From assembly GCA_038277395.1 (NCBI GenBank), contig CM076195.1, positions 21,414,327-21,478,326 on the forward strand: a stretch of DNA of 64,000 nucleotides, read 5' to 3'. The notes beneath the pieces were generated by a model. It was not told the DNA's origin. It searched no databases and was given only the letters and a program-made list of their open reading frames with translations. Position 1 is the first letter of the stretch, and each line of letters begins with the position of its first letter. Of the stretch, positions 46,251 to 58,465 are shown in pieces. The translations under genes and the position numbers were made by a program. The stretch is from Dryocosmus kuriphilus. Its lineage: Eukaryota; Arthropoda; Insecta; Hymenoptera; Cynipidae.

Positions 46251-47538
46251 CCAGGTGTATAAGCTTAAATCCGCTGTTCGCTCAGAGATGGCGGTAGTGA
46301 ACATATTTAGCTACAATAGAAACGTCATGCTTTTTTTTTGTGTGAGTTCGACACCTGTCTACATAAATCAGTGCACATAGTCAGTTTTTTTATAGAAGAA
46401 GATAAATTTTCCCTTGAGTAATCATTTCTAGTTTTGTGCCAGAAAAGGAGCATTTGCGGGAAGCTCTACTTTTTTGCTTCAGTTTGAAGAAATCGGCTGC
46501 CGAATCACATCGAATGCTTGTGGAGGCCTATGGTGACAGTGCTTTATCGGAAACAACATGCAGCGACTGGTTTCGTCGGTTCAAAGACGGTCATTTTGAC
46601 TTTAGTGACAAGAAGCGTGAAAATCGGCCCAAAAAAGTTGAGGACCATGAATTACAGGCTCTTTTGGATGAGGACGATACACAAATACAAAAAATGCTTG
46701 CCGAACAGTTAGGTGTTACTCAACCGGCCATTTCCATGCGTTTACATGCCATGGGAAAGATCCAAAAAATGGGAAAATGGGTACCCCATGAACTGAACGA
46801 TAGGCAGATGGAGCGACGCCAAAACACATGTGAAATCTTGCTTGCTAGACACAAACGGAAGTCGTTTCTGCATCGTGTGGTGACTGGAGACGAAAAGTGG
46901 ATTTATTTTGAGAATCCGAAACGAAGAAAATCGTGGGTCGATCCCGGACAACCATCAACTTCTTTCTCAAGACCTAATCGCTTTGGACGCAAGACGATGC
47001 TGTGCGTTTGGTGGGATCAGCAGGGTGTCGTCTACTATGAGCTATTAAAACCTGGTGAAACTGTCGATGCTCACAGCTACCATCAACAACTAATCAAATT
47101 GCGCGGTGCTTTGCGTGAAAAAAGGCCGGATTATGAAGAAAGACATGAGAAGCTGATTTTTCTTCACGACAACGCCCCATCGCACACGTCAAAAATGGTC
47201 CAAAACTACCTGAAAACACTCAACTGGGAGGTGCTACCTCATCCCGCTTATTCACCAGACCTGGCCCCTTCTGATTACCACCTGTTTTCGTCGATGGGTC
47301 ACGCGCTCGCTGAACAACACTTCGATTCGTACGAAGACGTCGGAACTTGGCTTGACGAGTGGTTTGCATCGAAAGATAAAGACTTTTTTTGGCGTGGTAT
47401 ACACAAATTGCCTGAGAGATGGGGAAAATGTATAGCAAGCGAGGGAAAATACTTTGAATAAAGTTTATTTTATTTTCTGCAAAAAAAAAAAGACTTTCTT
47501 TTGCCTAAAAAACAGCGGATTTAAGCTTATACACCTGG
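46251..47538 (+). mobile_element. Full-length mariner, 1,288 bp
   Basis: Perfect 28-bp terminal inverted repeats (CCAGGTGTATAAGCTTAAAT and on), flanked by TA at 46,249-46,250 and 47,539-47,540. Copy A has the uninterrupted site near 29,385-29,402, so it landed after the duplication. Confidence 0.96.
46424..47461 (+). CDS. Mariner transposase, DD34D, start codon lost
   Basis: Cut-and-paste transposase acting in the nucleus on its own terminal repeats. The frame is open for about 345 codons, the full family length. Order: paired-like helix-turn-helix region (SETTCSDWFRRFKDGHFDF; VTQPAISMRLHAMGKI), the WVPHEL linker, then the catalytic core with VTGDEKWIYFE, FLHDNAPSHTS and YSPDLAPSDYHLF; 34 residues separate the second and third Asp. 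The stop TAA overlaps an AATAAA. Homologous proteins begin MSSFVPEKEHLR or similar; here the codon before SSFVPEKEH is ATT (46,424-46,426), with an in-frame TGA at 46,415, so no ATG precedes the domain. The first in-frame ATG is in SHRMLVEAYG, inside the DNA-binding domain. Otherwise no disabling mutation is seen. Confidence 0.93.
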   Translation: MSSFVPEKEHLREALLFCFSLKKSAAESHRMLVEAYGDSALSETTCSDWFRRFKDGHFDFSDKKRENRPKKVEDHELQALLDEDDTQIQKMLAEQLGVTQPAISMRLHAMGKIQKMGKWVPHELNDRQMERRQNTCEILLARHKRKSFLHRVVTGDEKWIYFENPKRRKSWVDPGQPSTSFSRPNRFGRKTMLCVWWDQQGVVYYELLKPGETVDAHSYHQQLIKLRGALREKRPDYEERHEKLIFLHDNAPSHTSKMVQNYLKTLNWEVLPHPAYSPDLAPSDYHLFSSMGHALAEQHFDSYEDVGTWLDEWFASKDKDFFWRGIHKLPERWGKCIASEGKYFE

Positions 47539-47611
47539 TATATACAAATTTAATATAAAAATGTTAAATGTTAATAGTATTTCCTTAAGAATGTCACGAG
47601 AAGGCCCTGAG

Positions 47612-47636
47612 AGGGGGGGGGGGGGGGGGGGGGGGA
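47612..47636. repeat. Run of about 24 G (copy B)
   Basis: Counterpart of the G tract at 29,461. Confidence 0.95.
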
Positions 47637-48298
47637 GCGATAGTATACTGTCCCAAATACCTGAAAATAAAAATTCGAAAATAAAAATTCTGATCGAAAT
47701 GTTATATTTAAGACTCTTTTCCACACCACATAAGAGGACGAGACTTAGCGCATTTTTTTTAGACACAGTAGGTCTAATCTGTTGGAAATTATAGATGAAA
47801 ATAAATCGCGTATGATAAAAAGGTGTAAGAAACAAACACTTATTTGTGAAGATAAATAAGATACAGTATATTTTGGATAAACTGCATAAAAGGGGAACTG
47901 AATAAGGAAACTGTTATCTTAACTAGCTTGCTGAAAATTTTTACTTTGAAACTTATAGTCTTTACTCTTGGCTGTGACCACTTTAAACCTTACAGTCTGT
48001 ACCTTAGGGTGGGACCCGATGGAAGGTCACGACAGAACTGACGAGTGTCGAACGGTACACGGTCCCTCAGGCACTTTACCTTCATGTCCTTAGAATAGTG
48101 CACGACCTACTCTCAGTTCACGCACTTTCGGATATCGCAAGAATCGTTGCAATTCCAACATAATACATGGTGTTAATTGGATGGAATTGGAACATGTGTT
48201 TTTGAAATTAATTCCAAAAATCTTATTTCGAAAAAACCGCGTAAAACATTCACCCCCAAGGATGGGTCTGAGAGAGAAATGCAAGAGCAAAAGTATTG
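47637..48298. other. Unassigned, no feature seen (copy B)
   Basis: Counterpart of 29,494-30,101, with about 60 bp extra near 48,030-48,090. Confidence 0.4.
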
Positions 48299-48317
48299 AT
48301 ATATATATATATATATA

Positions 48318-48840
48318 AATGTTCTTAATAAAAACTTTTTATTTTCGAGGAGGAAAAGCGGTTTTGTAAAAACTTACCCCACCCCACCCCCTAAGGGGTC
48401 ATGGGTGGGGGTAACTTCGTAATTTCAAGTGGGAACTCCAATTTTTTATCATAGATTCAGATTCTTCTTTATGAAATACATAAGTTTTATTCGAAAAATT
48501 TTTTTCGGTTCGCGATAGATGGCGCAGAAATTGCGAAAAATGAAATTGCTTTTTTTTAACTTGACAAATCGAAATATCTCAAAAAATACGCATCCTACGA
48601 AAAAAATGTTGTTAATAAAAACTGTTTATTTTCGAGGGGGAAAAGCGGTTTTGCTAAAATTTACCCCACCCCACCCCCTAAGGGGGCAGGGGGGGGTGGG
48701 GGTAACTTCGTAATTTCAAATGGGAACCCCAATTTTTTATCACAGATTCAGATTCTCATTTATGAAATTCATAAGTTTTGTTTGAAATTTTTTTTTCGAT
48801 TCGCGATAGATGGCGCTGCAATTGCAAAAAATGTAATTGT
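48318..48840 (+). repeat. 286-bp tandem repeat, first unit truncated (copy B)
   Basis: Counterpart of 30,215-30,790; the first 70 bp of the first unit are missing next to the shortened TA tract. Confidence 0.85.
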
Positions 48841-48889
48841 TGAGTTTTGCGTGTGTGTGTGCAACTAATTTAACTAGTTTTTTAAAAGC

Positions 48890-49890
48890 AAAGGTTACGC
48901 TAAAAGTCCAAGCAAGGAAATTGATTATTGACTATGTCCTATTCATATCACCCAAGGAAAAAAATAAAGATTGAAAATGACTGAGAAATTCTTGCTAATA
49001 AAGTCGGCTAATTTCACCACACCAAAAATGAAATAACAGCACTAATAGTAGTTTTATTTAACATCAGGGGACGAATTGAGGACTTGAAAGTACTGCGAAG
49101 GAAGTTTCCATAGAGAATGTTTCTAGAAGCTTCCAGGTAGATTGTATCTGCGATTCCCGACTTCTCGACAATTGCCAACATGCATCGACAAGTTTTTCAT
49201 AGTTCAAAGAGTCCTTGAAGCGTCACTGCTAGGAGATTATGTAGGAATTTGACGAAGGTGAAACCAGTCATTTACCGATGGTTTGTGTCCATGCTAAATG
49301 TGTGTCAGCAAACTTAATCAGTGACCGACAGGTGATGATGGTTTGTGTCCGTGCTAAAATGGAATTCAGTCAGTAATCAATTACGGCGGGTTGCTGAGAT
49401 ATAGGTTGCAGGGGCAGAGTTCTGTTCCAACATAAATGCTTGTAAAACCACAGTTCGGCGGAAGGGTTCTGTTCCAGGCTAAATGTTTGCAAAATTAATC
49501 AGTCATCGGAAGTCGATAATTGTTCATGTCCGTGCTGAATGACTGTAAAATTAGACAGTAACCGACAGACGATGATAGTTCATGTTCATGGTAAATGTCC
49601 GTAAAAAGAACTCATTTACCAGCAGGCGATGATGATTGTTCGTGTCTGTGCTAAAAAGTTCATTCAATCAGTAACTAAGTACGGCGGGTTGCTGACATTG
49701 GACTTCTGTCACGACTTCGGGTATTTATTGTGTACATAGAACCTTCTGCAGCTTTAAGATAAAGAGGGAGATATATTAATAAACAAAGATAGTACGTACA
49801 TTAGTTGAGGATATATACAAATACATTGTTCCGACATGTTTCTAGAAAATTCTATAGGTAGCCACCAAAAATAATGATAGTGGTAATAAT
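48890..49890 (-). repeat. Inverted-repeat arm with subrepeat array (right side, copy B)
   Basis: Counterpart of 30,825-31,850, inverted relative to 39,880-40,930. Confidence 0.75.
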
Positions 49891-50060
49891 AATAATCCCA
49901 AATCATACAAAACACTGCAATATCAGAATGCATTTTATTGAAGGTGCGTTTCTCTCTTAATTTTAAATACGTAATATAGTATCAGCATTCTCAAAGCTTG
50001 AGATAAAAGGTTACATGCATTTTATTATCAGGCTTCCTACATGCTCTTCTTTAAGCGCCT

Positions 50061-50191
<131 letters not shown>

Positions 50192-51329
50192 TCTTAGAAA
50201 TAGCAATTTATCTATTATGATTTGAGATTTAGCATACAAATAAAAACAGAAGTCTCTCTGTTCCTCTTAGGTTGCAGTTATGTCGTCTAAAAAATACTTT
50301 GCTTAATTGTTGAAAAATTGTAAGTTCAATAAATAAAGTAAGACTTGCCTTTTTCCGAACTCTTTCAAAATATTACATCATATCCCCAAAATGCTATAAC
50401 GTCATTTGAGAGATCATTAATACTATACGTAAACAATTAATTCTCAATTTTACAGAAAATTTGCAAGGTTAATAATGTGATCCTTAGGAAAAGGGTTAAT
50501 ATACATACTAAATAGAAAATAATTAGAAAAGTAATTGTACAGCTCAGAATATACAAAAAAATAGCTTAAAGACATTTCTGTGTATTTGCGAGATCCCCCA
50601 CAGTGTGGTTTTAGATAATAAAATAAGTGTATCATGTTTAACCTACACTTGGTGTCATACAAAATATGACGTCAGCTTCCTGTCAACAATTATCGAAGAG
50701 AAATTCGCTAAGGAATTAGTTAATGAAAAAGCAAAGAGATAGCTGGAGACGAGTGACGCATACTTACGGAAAGTATAAACAGTAAATTTGTTGGTAAAGT
50801 CAAACCCCTACGAATGTAAATCTTACGTATTGCAAAATTCTTCCAAAAATGTTACGGCTTATCCCCTAAAATGCTATGACATAGATTTAAAGTGTTTTAT
50901 GTAATGCATTTCTCAGTAATAATAGAAGAGTGAACCTATTTTACAGATCTGAATGATTGATCCACTATTATGAGAGGCATCAAATCCTGACCTATTTACA
51001 AACGGTTTATTTCCCAGCTTTTCTTACTTTTTTCTGATAGATGAATAGCGAAATGTTTGACTTTTGAAAGTGTGCCTAAGCAACTGATTCAATATTCATA
51101 TCTGGATGCATGAAATTTCTCAAAACTTGTTTATATTTACTGAGGAGGCAGAGGAGGTTGTAGTTGAATAAAGTACTCAAAATTTGCAGTCAGTGATTAC
51201 AAGCCTCAGACGATCATTTATAGAAAACTCTAAAACCAAAATGAGTCTCTTACAATCTTTCTTTTATGATAACCAAAATGAGTTCAGTTAAAAGAAATTA
51301 AGATGAATTAAATATATCATAAAAATGTA

Positions 51330-51760
51330 CTTGTAATGTTTAAAAATCACATTGAATTTAACTTATATAAGGAACTATATATTATTGGTTAATAGAAAGA
51401 TATTGCACACTGAGCATCATGCTGGGTCTATTTTGTCAGTTTTTACAAATTAACGAGATAAAATTTACAATCAAATATATTAAAAGTGTTAATTCTACTA
51501 TTGGAAATAATAAACTAGCTTTTAAGCTGTTCAAGAATCATCTAACAAAAATTTTATTTAATAACACCAGCCTCTATTAATACATTAAGATTGAAATTAC
51601 TTCAATGCATTATTTCTGTTTCAGGTAACCGCAATCAATCTACCAAATAAATCAGTTACATACATTTTATAATCCACTGTAAGAAACTTTGAAAATCTTG
51701 ATCACAACAGAGTTACACGTTAAAAATCTAATTCACTTAACTGAAACCTTGCTATTATAA
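51330..51760 (+). repeat. Dispersed AT-rich repeat, direct copy (right side, copy B)
   Basis: Counterpart of 33,080-33,520. Confidence 0.75.
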
Positions 51761-52485
51761 CATGATTAGTGAAGCATTGAAGATATTAAACTCAATCATT
51801 GTCAATGAAAACATATTTTTCTTAGGTCTAAACTGAAGTCTGTTTAAAATAAGTATAGTTCACGAGATAAAAAGGCAAACTAGATAAATAATGAATATAT
51901 TTGTACTATCGATTCCAATACTAATTAGACAAAATGAATGACTTCTTGCATAAAAGCACAAAGATTTTTTTCAGTGATATTGAAACTGAAATTAACCTCA
52001 GTTAACTGTTAAAATCTGTGACAAAGAGGAGCGGTTGGTTTTAGGGAGGATTATTTTGTAGTTGAAAAATGTAGACAATGAAAAATATTTGATTCAATTA
52101 TTAGACATCCTAAATCATACGTTAAAGCTTTAAAAGTTGAGCTGATCCTCTCTTGCGCTAACTAAAATAAATTCAGGTGAGCGGAATGAAGAAATACATA
52201 CACATACATTATGAAAATTAGTTTTTATTTAATTTATTGCAATATAGTAAATGTAAAGAATTACATATAACGTTCTATATGTGATTCTTAAGTTATAAGT
52301 TCAGGAAATGATCAATCCAATAATTCAAATGTTAGTTCAGCAATTAGAAATATTGAACCAACAGTTGCTGAAGTTTTTACACCAATTAATAAGAATATTA
52401 TCATTCAATAATGCCAGCTTCTCTTAGTTCATTAATGGTTGCAATTATTTTAAGACTTACTTGTGTTTTTTTTTTTTTGGGATTA

Positions 52486-52713
52486 TCAAAGTGAGAGCAA
52501 ATGATCTACCAATTTATTAGGATCTCCCCAGTAATGTGAAAATTTTGCTTCTATAAATTCAGAGGAAAACTCATTTTCAGCAGCATCTCCATCATCACCA
52601 TCAACATCTTCGTTATTGTTACCATCGTCCTCAGCGTCATTATTGATTGTCATGGATGGTGAATTATCATGTTGATCAAATTCTTCTTTTTCATCTTCAT
52701 CTTGTGAATCCAA
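52486..52713 (-). pseudogene. Short acidic ORF, left palindrome arm
   Basis: Frame begins (L/M)DSQDEDEKEEFDQHDNSPS, is very Asp/Glu/Asn-rich and ends FSHYWGDPNKLVDHLLSL where an indel brings a stop. It has no upstream ATG in frame (TTG preceded by TAA). It differs from its twin at 55,143 by about ten bases, most of them replacing an amino acid, so it is not under visible constraint. No family recognised. Confidence 0.35.
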
Positions 52714-53079
52714 TTACCTCCATTCATTGTGCATGAGCAAAAAATCTTCTCGAAGCTTCGAGAAAACCAGAGTGGTATGTTATATACATGTTCTCTTCTG
52801 TAGATATTTGCTCAAATAATAACGGTAAAATTTAGACGTTAATAATTTTTTACTTTTTTTACTTACTTGCATCATCTATCATTGGAAATAAAAGTATTGA
52901 TTATATATTTGAAAAAATGTTTATTCTTTTAAATATTAACCTAACTAATGATTAACTAATGCTTAGCATGTATATCACAAGCATTTGTCACATATTCATT
53001 AGGATTTAAAATGATGTTTGCATATTTCAACATAATGTAGTACCCTACTCTGACACGACGAGAAATTCGAAGCAAGGCG

Positions 53080-53180
53080 CAAAGTGCATACGTTGAATTG
53101 ATGTTAAACAAATGTTGAACTAACGTCAAACCAAAATTGTGTATACGTTAAACCAACGTTAATTCATTGTCGGTTCAAAG
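53080..53180. repeat. AACGTTGAAC-type minisatellite, left arm
   Basis: Degenerate CAACGTTGAACTAACGT units; longer counterpart at 54,590-54,770. Confidence 0.7.
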
Positions 53181-53749
53181 ATTGCCCAAAAAAAAATTGA
53201 CTACATGTCTGATTTGACAAGCCTAACCACTTTGCGTGTACTTTATTGCCACGTTTGTTGATTACTTTTTTCCACAAGGTATACGTCTGGATGCTTCACT
53301 TTGAAAATTTCCTGTTCATAGAATCCGCCAGAGATAGTTTGCTCTTGATAGTCCTTGTGCTTCTACGCCGCTGGATTGTTGGTTATGACTTGACTCAGAG
53401 TGAATATACCTCTTGTCCAGTTGGGAGGTGTATCCTTTAATTTACCTTGATAATAATTTACGTCTAGGTTTTATTACATAACACCATATACAGAGAAAGA
53501 TGTCGATTGCGCAAGTGCAAAGTAATTATCAGATGAAACATAAACTGTAATCTTGAAATAAAAAACCGGGTCGCCATATTTTATTACGTAGATGGCGCCA
53601 GTATAGCTGTAAGGGTTCTGCAAGTCAATCGGTAAAACGGGAGAGTTTTCATACCATTTTTCCTCTCCCAACGTTCCCTGAAATTTCAAAGTTACAATTG
53701 TGCAATCAAATCAAGATATTCTCCCTGTTCCAACTCTAGAAACGTTTCC

Positions 53750-54060
53750 AGAAATTTCTTTCCCCCCTTTCCAGCTAATAAAACTGAGACAATCTTTTCC
53801 CCTTTCCAGCTGATAAAACTGAGGACAATATTTTCCTCCCTTTCCAGTTGATAGAACTTTGGACAAGGCGGGTGAGAACTATGAGCCTGCACATGGTCCT
53901 CATCCACCTCATACTGCTCAGTTTTATCAGCTGTAAAAGGTGAAAATATTGTCCTCAGTTTTATTAGCTGGAAAGGGGAAAATAAATTTCTGGGGATCGT
54001 TTTAAGAGTTCGAACAGGTAAAATGGTATGACTGGATTGAGCAAATCGTAATTTTGAAAT
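53750..54060. repeat. Centre of palindrome
   Basis: TTTCCAGCTGATAAAACTGA occurs repeatedly on the left (53,770-53,850) and inverted on the right (53,920-53,980), flanking a unique core with GGCGGGTGAGAACTATGAGC. Confidence 0.75.
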
Positions 54061-54589
54061 TTCAGGGAACGTTTTTAGAGTTGGAACAGGGAAAATGGTG
54101 TGATTCGATTGCACAAGTGAATATTTTTAGAGTTGGAACAGGGAGAATAACATGATTTGATTGTACAAGTTTTAACTTTGAAATTTCAGGGAACGTTGGA
54201 AGAGGAAAAAGGGTATGAAGACTCTCCCATTTTACCGACTGAGTTGCAGAACCCTTACAGCTATACTGGTGCCATCTACGTAATAAAATATGGCGACCCG
54301 GGTTTTGTTTCAAGATTAGAGGTTATGTTTCATGTGACAATAACTTTGCGCCTGCGCAATCGACATCTCTCTATGTGTATGATGTTATGTAATAAACTCT
54401 AGACGTAAATTATTATGAAGGTAAATTGAAGGATACACCTCCCAACTAGACAAGAGGGATATTCACTATGGCTCAATTCACACCCAACAATCCAGCGGCG
54501 TATACCTTGTGGAAAAAGGTAATCAAGAAACGTGGCAATAATCTACATGTAAAGAGGTTAGGCTTGGCAAATCAGAGATGTAATCAAAT

Positions 54590-54770
54590 TTTTGTGCAAT
54601 GTTGAATCAACTCTGTGCAATGTTGAACCAACGTTGAACCAACGTTGAACCAACTTTGAGCCAACGTTGATCCATCTTTGAACAAACGTTGAATTAACGT
54701 TGGTTTAACGTTTATTCAACTTTGGTTTGAAGTCGCTTCAAAATTAGTTCAACATCGATTCAACGTATGC
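54590..54770. repeat. AACGTTGAACC minisatellite, right arm
   Basis: About 10 units of 12-13 bp (GTTGAACCAAC), internally palindromic around AACGTT. Confidence 0.85.
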
Positions 54771-55142
54771 GCTTTGCGCCTTGTTTAGAATTTCTCGTCG
54801 TGTCAGACTAGGGTACTGCATTAGGTTGGAATATACAACCACCATTTTAAATCCTAATGGATATCTGACAAATGCTTGTGATATACATGTTAAGCATTAG
54901 TTAATCATTATTTAGGTTAATCTTTAAAAGAATAAACATTTTTTCAAATGTCTAATCATTACTTTTATTTTCAGTGATAGATGATGCAAATAAGTATAAC
55001 AAGTAAAAAATTATTAACATCTAAATTTTACTGTCATTATTTGAGCAGATGTCTACAGAACAGGACTTTTATATAACTTACCACTCTGGTTTTCTCGAAG
55101 CTTCTAGAAGATTTTTTGCTCATGCACAATGAATGGAGGTAA

Positions 55143-55451
55143 TTGGAGTCACAAGATGAAGAAGAAAAAGAAGAATTTGATCAACATGATAATTCACCAT
55201 CCATGGCAATCAATAATGATGCTGATGACGATGGTAACAATAATGAAGATGTTGATGGTGATGATGAAGATACTGCTGAAAATAAGTTTTCCTCTGAATT
55301 TATAGAAGCAAAATTTTCACATTACTGGGGAGATCCTAATAAATTGGTAGATCATTTGCGCTCACTTTTACGATCCCAAAAAAAAAAACAAGTAAGTTTT
55401 AAAATAATTGCAACCATTAATGAACTAAGAGAAGCTGGCATTATTGAATGA
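55143..55451 (+). CDS. Short acidic ORF, right palindrome arm
   Basis: About 102 codons. An acidic N-terminal half (DDDGNNNEDVDGDDED) is followed by FIEAKFSHYWGDPNKLVDHL, a basic QKKKQ and a helical end ATINELREAGIIE. No ATG in frame: it opens with TTG after TAA, so if real it needs a spliced 5' exon (an AG acceptor lies at TTGGAG). It is the longer twin of 52,486-52,713. No recognised domain; may be a relic of a transposon-encoded protein. Confidence 0.35.
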   Translation: MESQDEEEKEEFDQHDNSPSMAINNDADDDGNNNEDVDGDDEDTAENKFSSEFIEAKFSHYWGDPNKLVDHLRSLLRSQKKKQVSFKIIATINELREAGIIE

Positions 55452-56012
55452 TAATATTCTTATTAATTGGTGTAAAAACTTCAGCAACTGTTGGTTCAAT
55501 ATTTGTAATTACTGAACTAACATTTGAATTATTGGATTGATCATTTCCTGTACTTATGACTTAAGAATCACACATAGAATATAGTATGTAGTTCTTTACA
55601 TTTACTATACTGCAATAATTAAATAAATCTAATTTTCAAAATGTATGTGTATTTCTTCTTCATTCCACTCACCTGAATTCATTTTAGTTTTTTTTTTGTT
55701 GCTTTTTTTGGTGGTTGGAGGAGGGAAAATCTACCATAAGACACCCCAGTTGGAGTAGTGTCTGATTCTTACTGACTAAAGCCCCTCCCCCTGCCGCTCA
55801 GGCTAGGTCCACTGGGTCTTTCCATTATATATCTGCTATTAATGAACCATCCCAAACCTCTTGATGAAGTCTAGTATGTCGCTTACTTTTAGCGTTGTGA
55901 TGTTAGCAAACGTTGTGATTAGCACTCTGCTGTGGGACTGAGTTCCATCTTGTGGCCGAGATATCTTTTCTGTCTTCACAGAAGCCAGTCCAGCCATCTC
56001 ATTTGTATCTCC

Positions 56013-56999
56013 TTATTTTCTCCTTATAGTCAGTCTGGACCAATTTATACCTGTCCCAGTCTGACGGGAGTTTAATTTTGTTTGCCCTATTATACAATGC
56101 TCTAGTCTTTTCCTTACCCTCTCAAGGTGGTTATTCCACCACTCGGCCCCATTCCTAGACTTTATTGTGCTCATAGGGCAGTTATTCTCATAATATTTTA
56201 TCAAAGCTCTCTACAAAAAATCTGCAGCAACTCCACGACTCTGCCTTTGAGTTCCACTTTATAAAGTCCCAAAGTGTGTTCCTGGGATTTCTGATCTTCG
56301 AAACCTCCGGTTTTCTTAAGGCCAACTGAAACAAGATATATTTGTGGTCTGAGAGAGACTCCTCATCGGAGACTCTCCATCCCACTACCCTGCCCCTCAG
56401 TTTTCCCGTGCATAGAGTCAAGTCGAGAACCTCACTCCTGCTTTTATTCTGGAATGTAGGTAAATTACCTCTATTTAGTATCTCCAGCTCAGTGTCAGCT
56501 AAGTATTCTATAAGATCTCTTCCTCTATCATTGATGTCCGTGATCCCCCACACCACATGGTGAGCGTTCGCATCGCACACCAACAACAGAGGGTTTTCAT
56601 TATCCTGACAGTGCTGTATAAATACCTCCACCTCTAAAGGAGGTTGGGTCCCCACCGCATCACCCGGAAAGTACGCTGAGGCAATATACACCTCTAACTT
56701 TCTCCACGCATGCCCCTAAGCCTTACCTTCATAACGACAAGGTCCCTGGAGCAGTGTTTAAGCACCAATATCGCACCCATATCCTTAACGACTATGCATG
56801 CCCTTGGTGCTTTTTCGCTTAGCCCCTTATATAAAGAACCAGAGCGTCCTAGGCCACAAATCCTTTCCTTGTATAACCAAGGTTCTTGGATTAGGGCTAT
56901 ACCTATCTGCACCACTGCCATGTGCCTGGCTAAGACTGTTGAGGCACCTTTGCTATGGTGCAAGTTTATCTGAAACATGCAGATACCCGACCTGGCCAT
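56013..56999 (-). pseudogene. LINE ORF2 endonuclease domain (APE-type)
   Basis: Nicks target DNA in intact elements. N-terminal segment (56,694-56,999): FQINLHHSKGASTVLARHMA and IALIQEPWLYKERICGL. Next segment (56,188-56,691): ASAYFPGD, CDANAHHVVWGITDINDRG, LDLTLCT and SDHKYI, covering the catalytic Asn/His/Asp motifs. A third segment (56,013-56,204) has AEWWNNHLERVRKRL. Frame changes separate the pieces. The style of the N-terminus fits the R1/LOA side of the jockey superfamily. Confidence 0.82.
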
Positions 57000-57006
57000 T
57001 AATCGA

Positions 57007-58016
57007 CTAAGCCAGAGTATCTCCAGGTGCTTCTAGTCTCTCTGCAGTGCCCTGACGGGTCACCCGGGAGGAGACTCTACCAGCCCCTAGATAGAGCCGA
57101 AAGTCCAGAGCCGTGAGGGCCCTAATTGCACTTTCGGGGAAACTGACTGTCATCAACCAGTCCTTTCCCACTGGCCTATTTCCCTTTATATGAGGATATA
57201 CTCTCCAGGAGTCTGTTCTAAGGGTAGGGTTTTGAAATCTCAGGCGCCCCAGGACGAGCGCCGGATCCTCTGGCGTACTGGGAATCAACTCGGTCGCCCT
57301 TTGGTACCTCTGGAGGTACTCGATTCCCTTGACCTCCAGATTCAGTTCCTCTTTGATCCTGAATTTTGGAACCCTCTCTTCCAGCCAGTCCCTCGACCAG
57401 GTGTCAGCGGCCTGTACCACGATGGCCCCCACCCTGAGGAACATGGTCTCGAATCTGGGGGCGCGTCCCTCACGAGGTAACGCGTCAATCCCTTCCGAGA
57501 TTTCATTCCTCAGCTAACCCAACTCCAATGAAGTTAGGCAGTCATCAGGATAACCCAGCGCGTCGATAAACCTCATCAGAGAGTTACCAGCTATCTGCGC
57601 AAAGGAAAGTCCCTGCGTCCCCATGGCCTTTCGTCGTTTCGCCTCCCTGTTCAGCGGAGTGTACTTTGAGTCCTTTTTCAAATTGCCCGTATTTTGAGCC
57701 GGAGGAATTGCTTCCGTTGAAGTTTGACTATTGACGATCCCTAGTGGGTGTCCTGGCTACTCTCTGCCAGCTGCTTTTCAAGGCAATATTTCTGCCTTTG
57801 TGCCCCAGAGCGTCTTTTTCTCTTAAAGGACAGCTCAATCATTTTATTTTCAACAGTGGAGATACTGCTATCTACAACTGTTGTGTTCTTCAATGCTGAG
57901 GGGCCGTCCCCATTAGGACCGACCCCCATTCGCGATGAGTTTGATGAAGCTCCCCCAGGGAGATCCTCATTTGTTTTGGTTGTTTTATTATTATTGAAAG
58001 ACATTTTTTGTCCCAC
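57007..58016 (-). pseudogene. LINE ORF1
   Basis: N-terminal segment 57,741-58,016 begins MGQKMSFNNNKTTKTNEDLP and has the basic KRKRRSGAQRQKY. After a decayed stretch the C-terminal segment (57,007-57,444) reads TLRTDSWRVYPHIKGNRPVG and ALTALDFRLYLGAGRVSSRV, the pattern of the conserved domain found in ORF1 of many arthropod R1/jockey-like LINEs. No CCHC knuckle is seen. RNA-binding role by analogy. Confidence 0.65.
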
Positions 58017-58458
58017 GAATAGCTGGGGATAAAGTCACTCCCCGTAGAGCCCCGCATGCAGAGAGAAGGTCTAAGTACGAAGGGATTCGATCTGGTGTCC
58101 CTAAGCCTCCGCTGAAGACACCTGCATTAAATCCCGCCATGTCCGCCTCAACAGAGTGGGACATGCCGGGATGTTCAAGGATATGGTAACTCTAGTGCCA
58201 TCCAGCTTTCAACACGGAGATCAGATCTTAGCTTGAGGCGTGGGGACTCGCGCCCGCCAATATTCCAGGGGCTTTTGACGTTCCCTCTGGAAGAACCACT
58301 TCTTGGTCGAGATCCATCGGGTCAGAGACATACCGCGCCCCAGATTCATCGCATCTCGCGATACGCCTCTTCTGGGTCACCTGCACCAGCTCTTCCATCC
58401 AAAAAGACCCCTAAGCTCTCCCACCAACTACCAGGTCATGTGGTCCCCAGGGAGAGTT
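58017..58458 (-). other. LINE 5' UTR
   Basis: GC-richer leader of the minus-strand LINE, ending at the target duplication. Confidence 0.55.
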
Positions 58459-58465
58459 CACTTTA

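Larger units (their letters stand above)
55691..58458 (-). mobile_element. Internally deleted R1/jockey-type LINE
   Basis: Inserted in the right palindrome arm; an 11-bp target duplication differing at one base (TTCATTTTAGT at about 55,680 and TTCACTTTAGT at about 58,459) surrounds it, and a run of T (minus-strand poly-A) marks its 3' end at 55,690. It holds ORF1, the endonuclease of ORF2, then jumps to the ORF2 C-terminus (NITTLKVSDILDFIKRFGM near 55,845-55,900) and 3' UTR. The RT is missing. Confidence 0.85.

Noticed and set aside
53692..54313. Minus-strand frames across the palindrome centre
   Set aside because: They translate inverted repeats of TTTCCAGCTGATAAAACTGA; no domain and no constraint.
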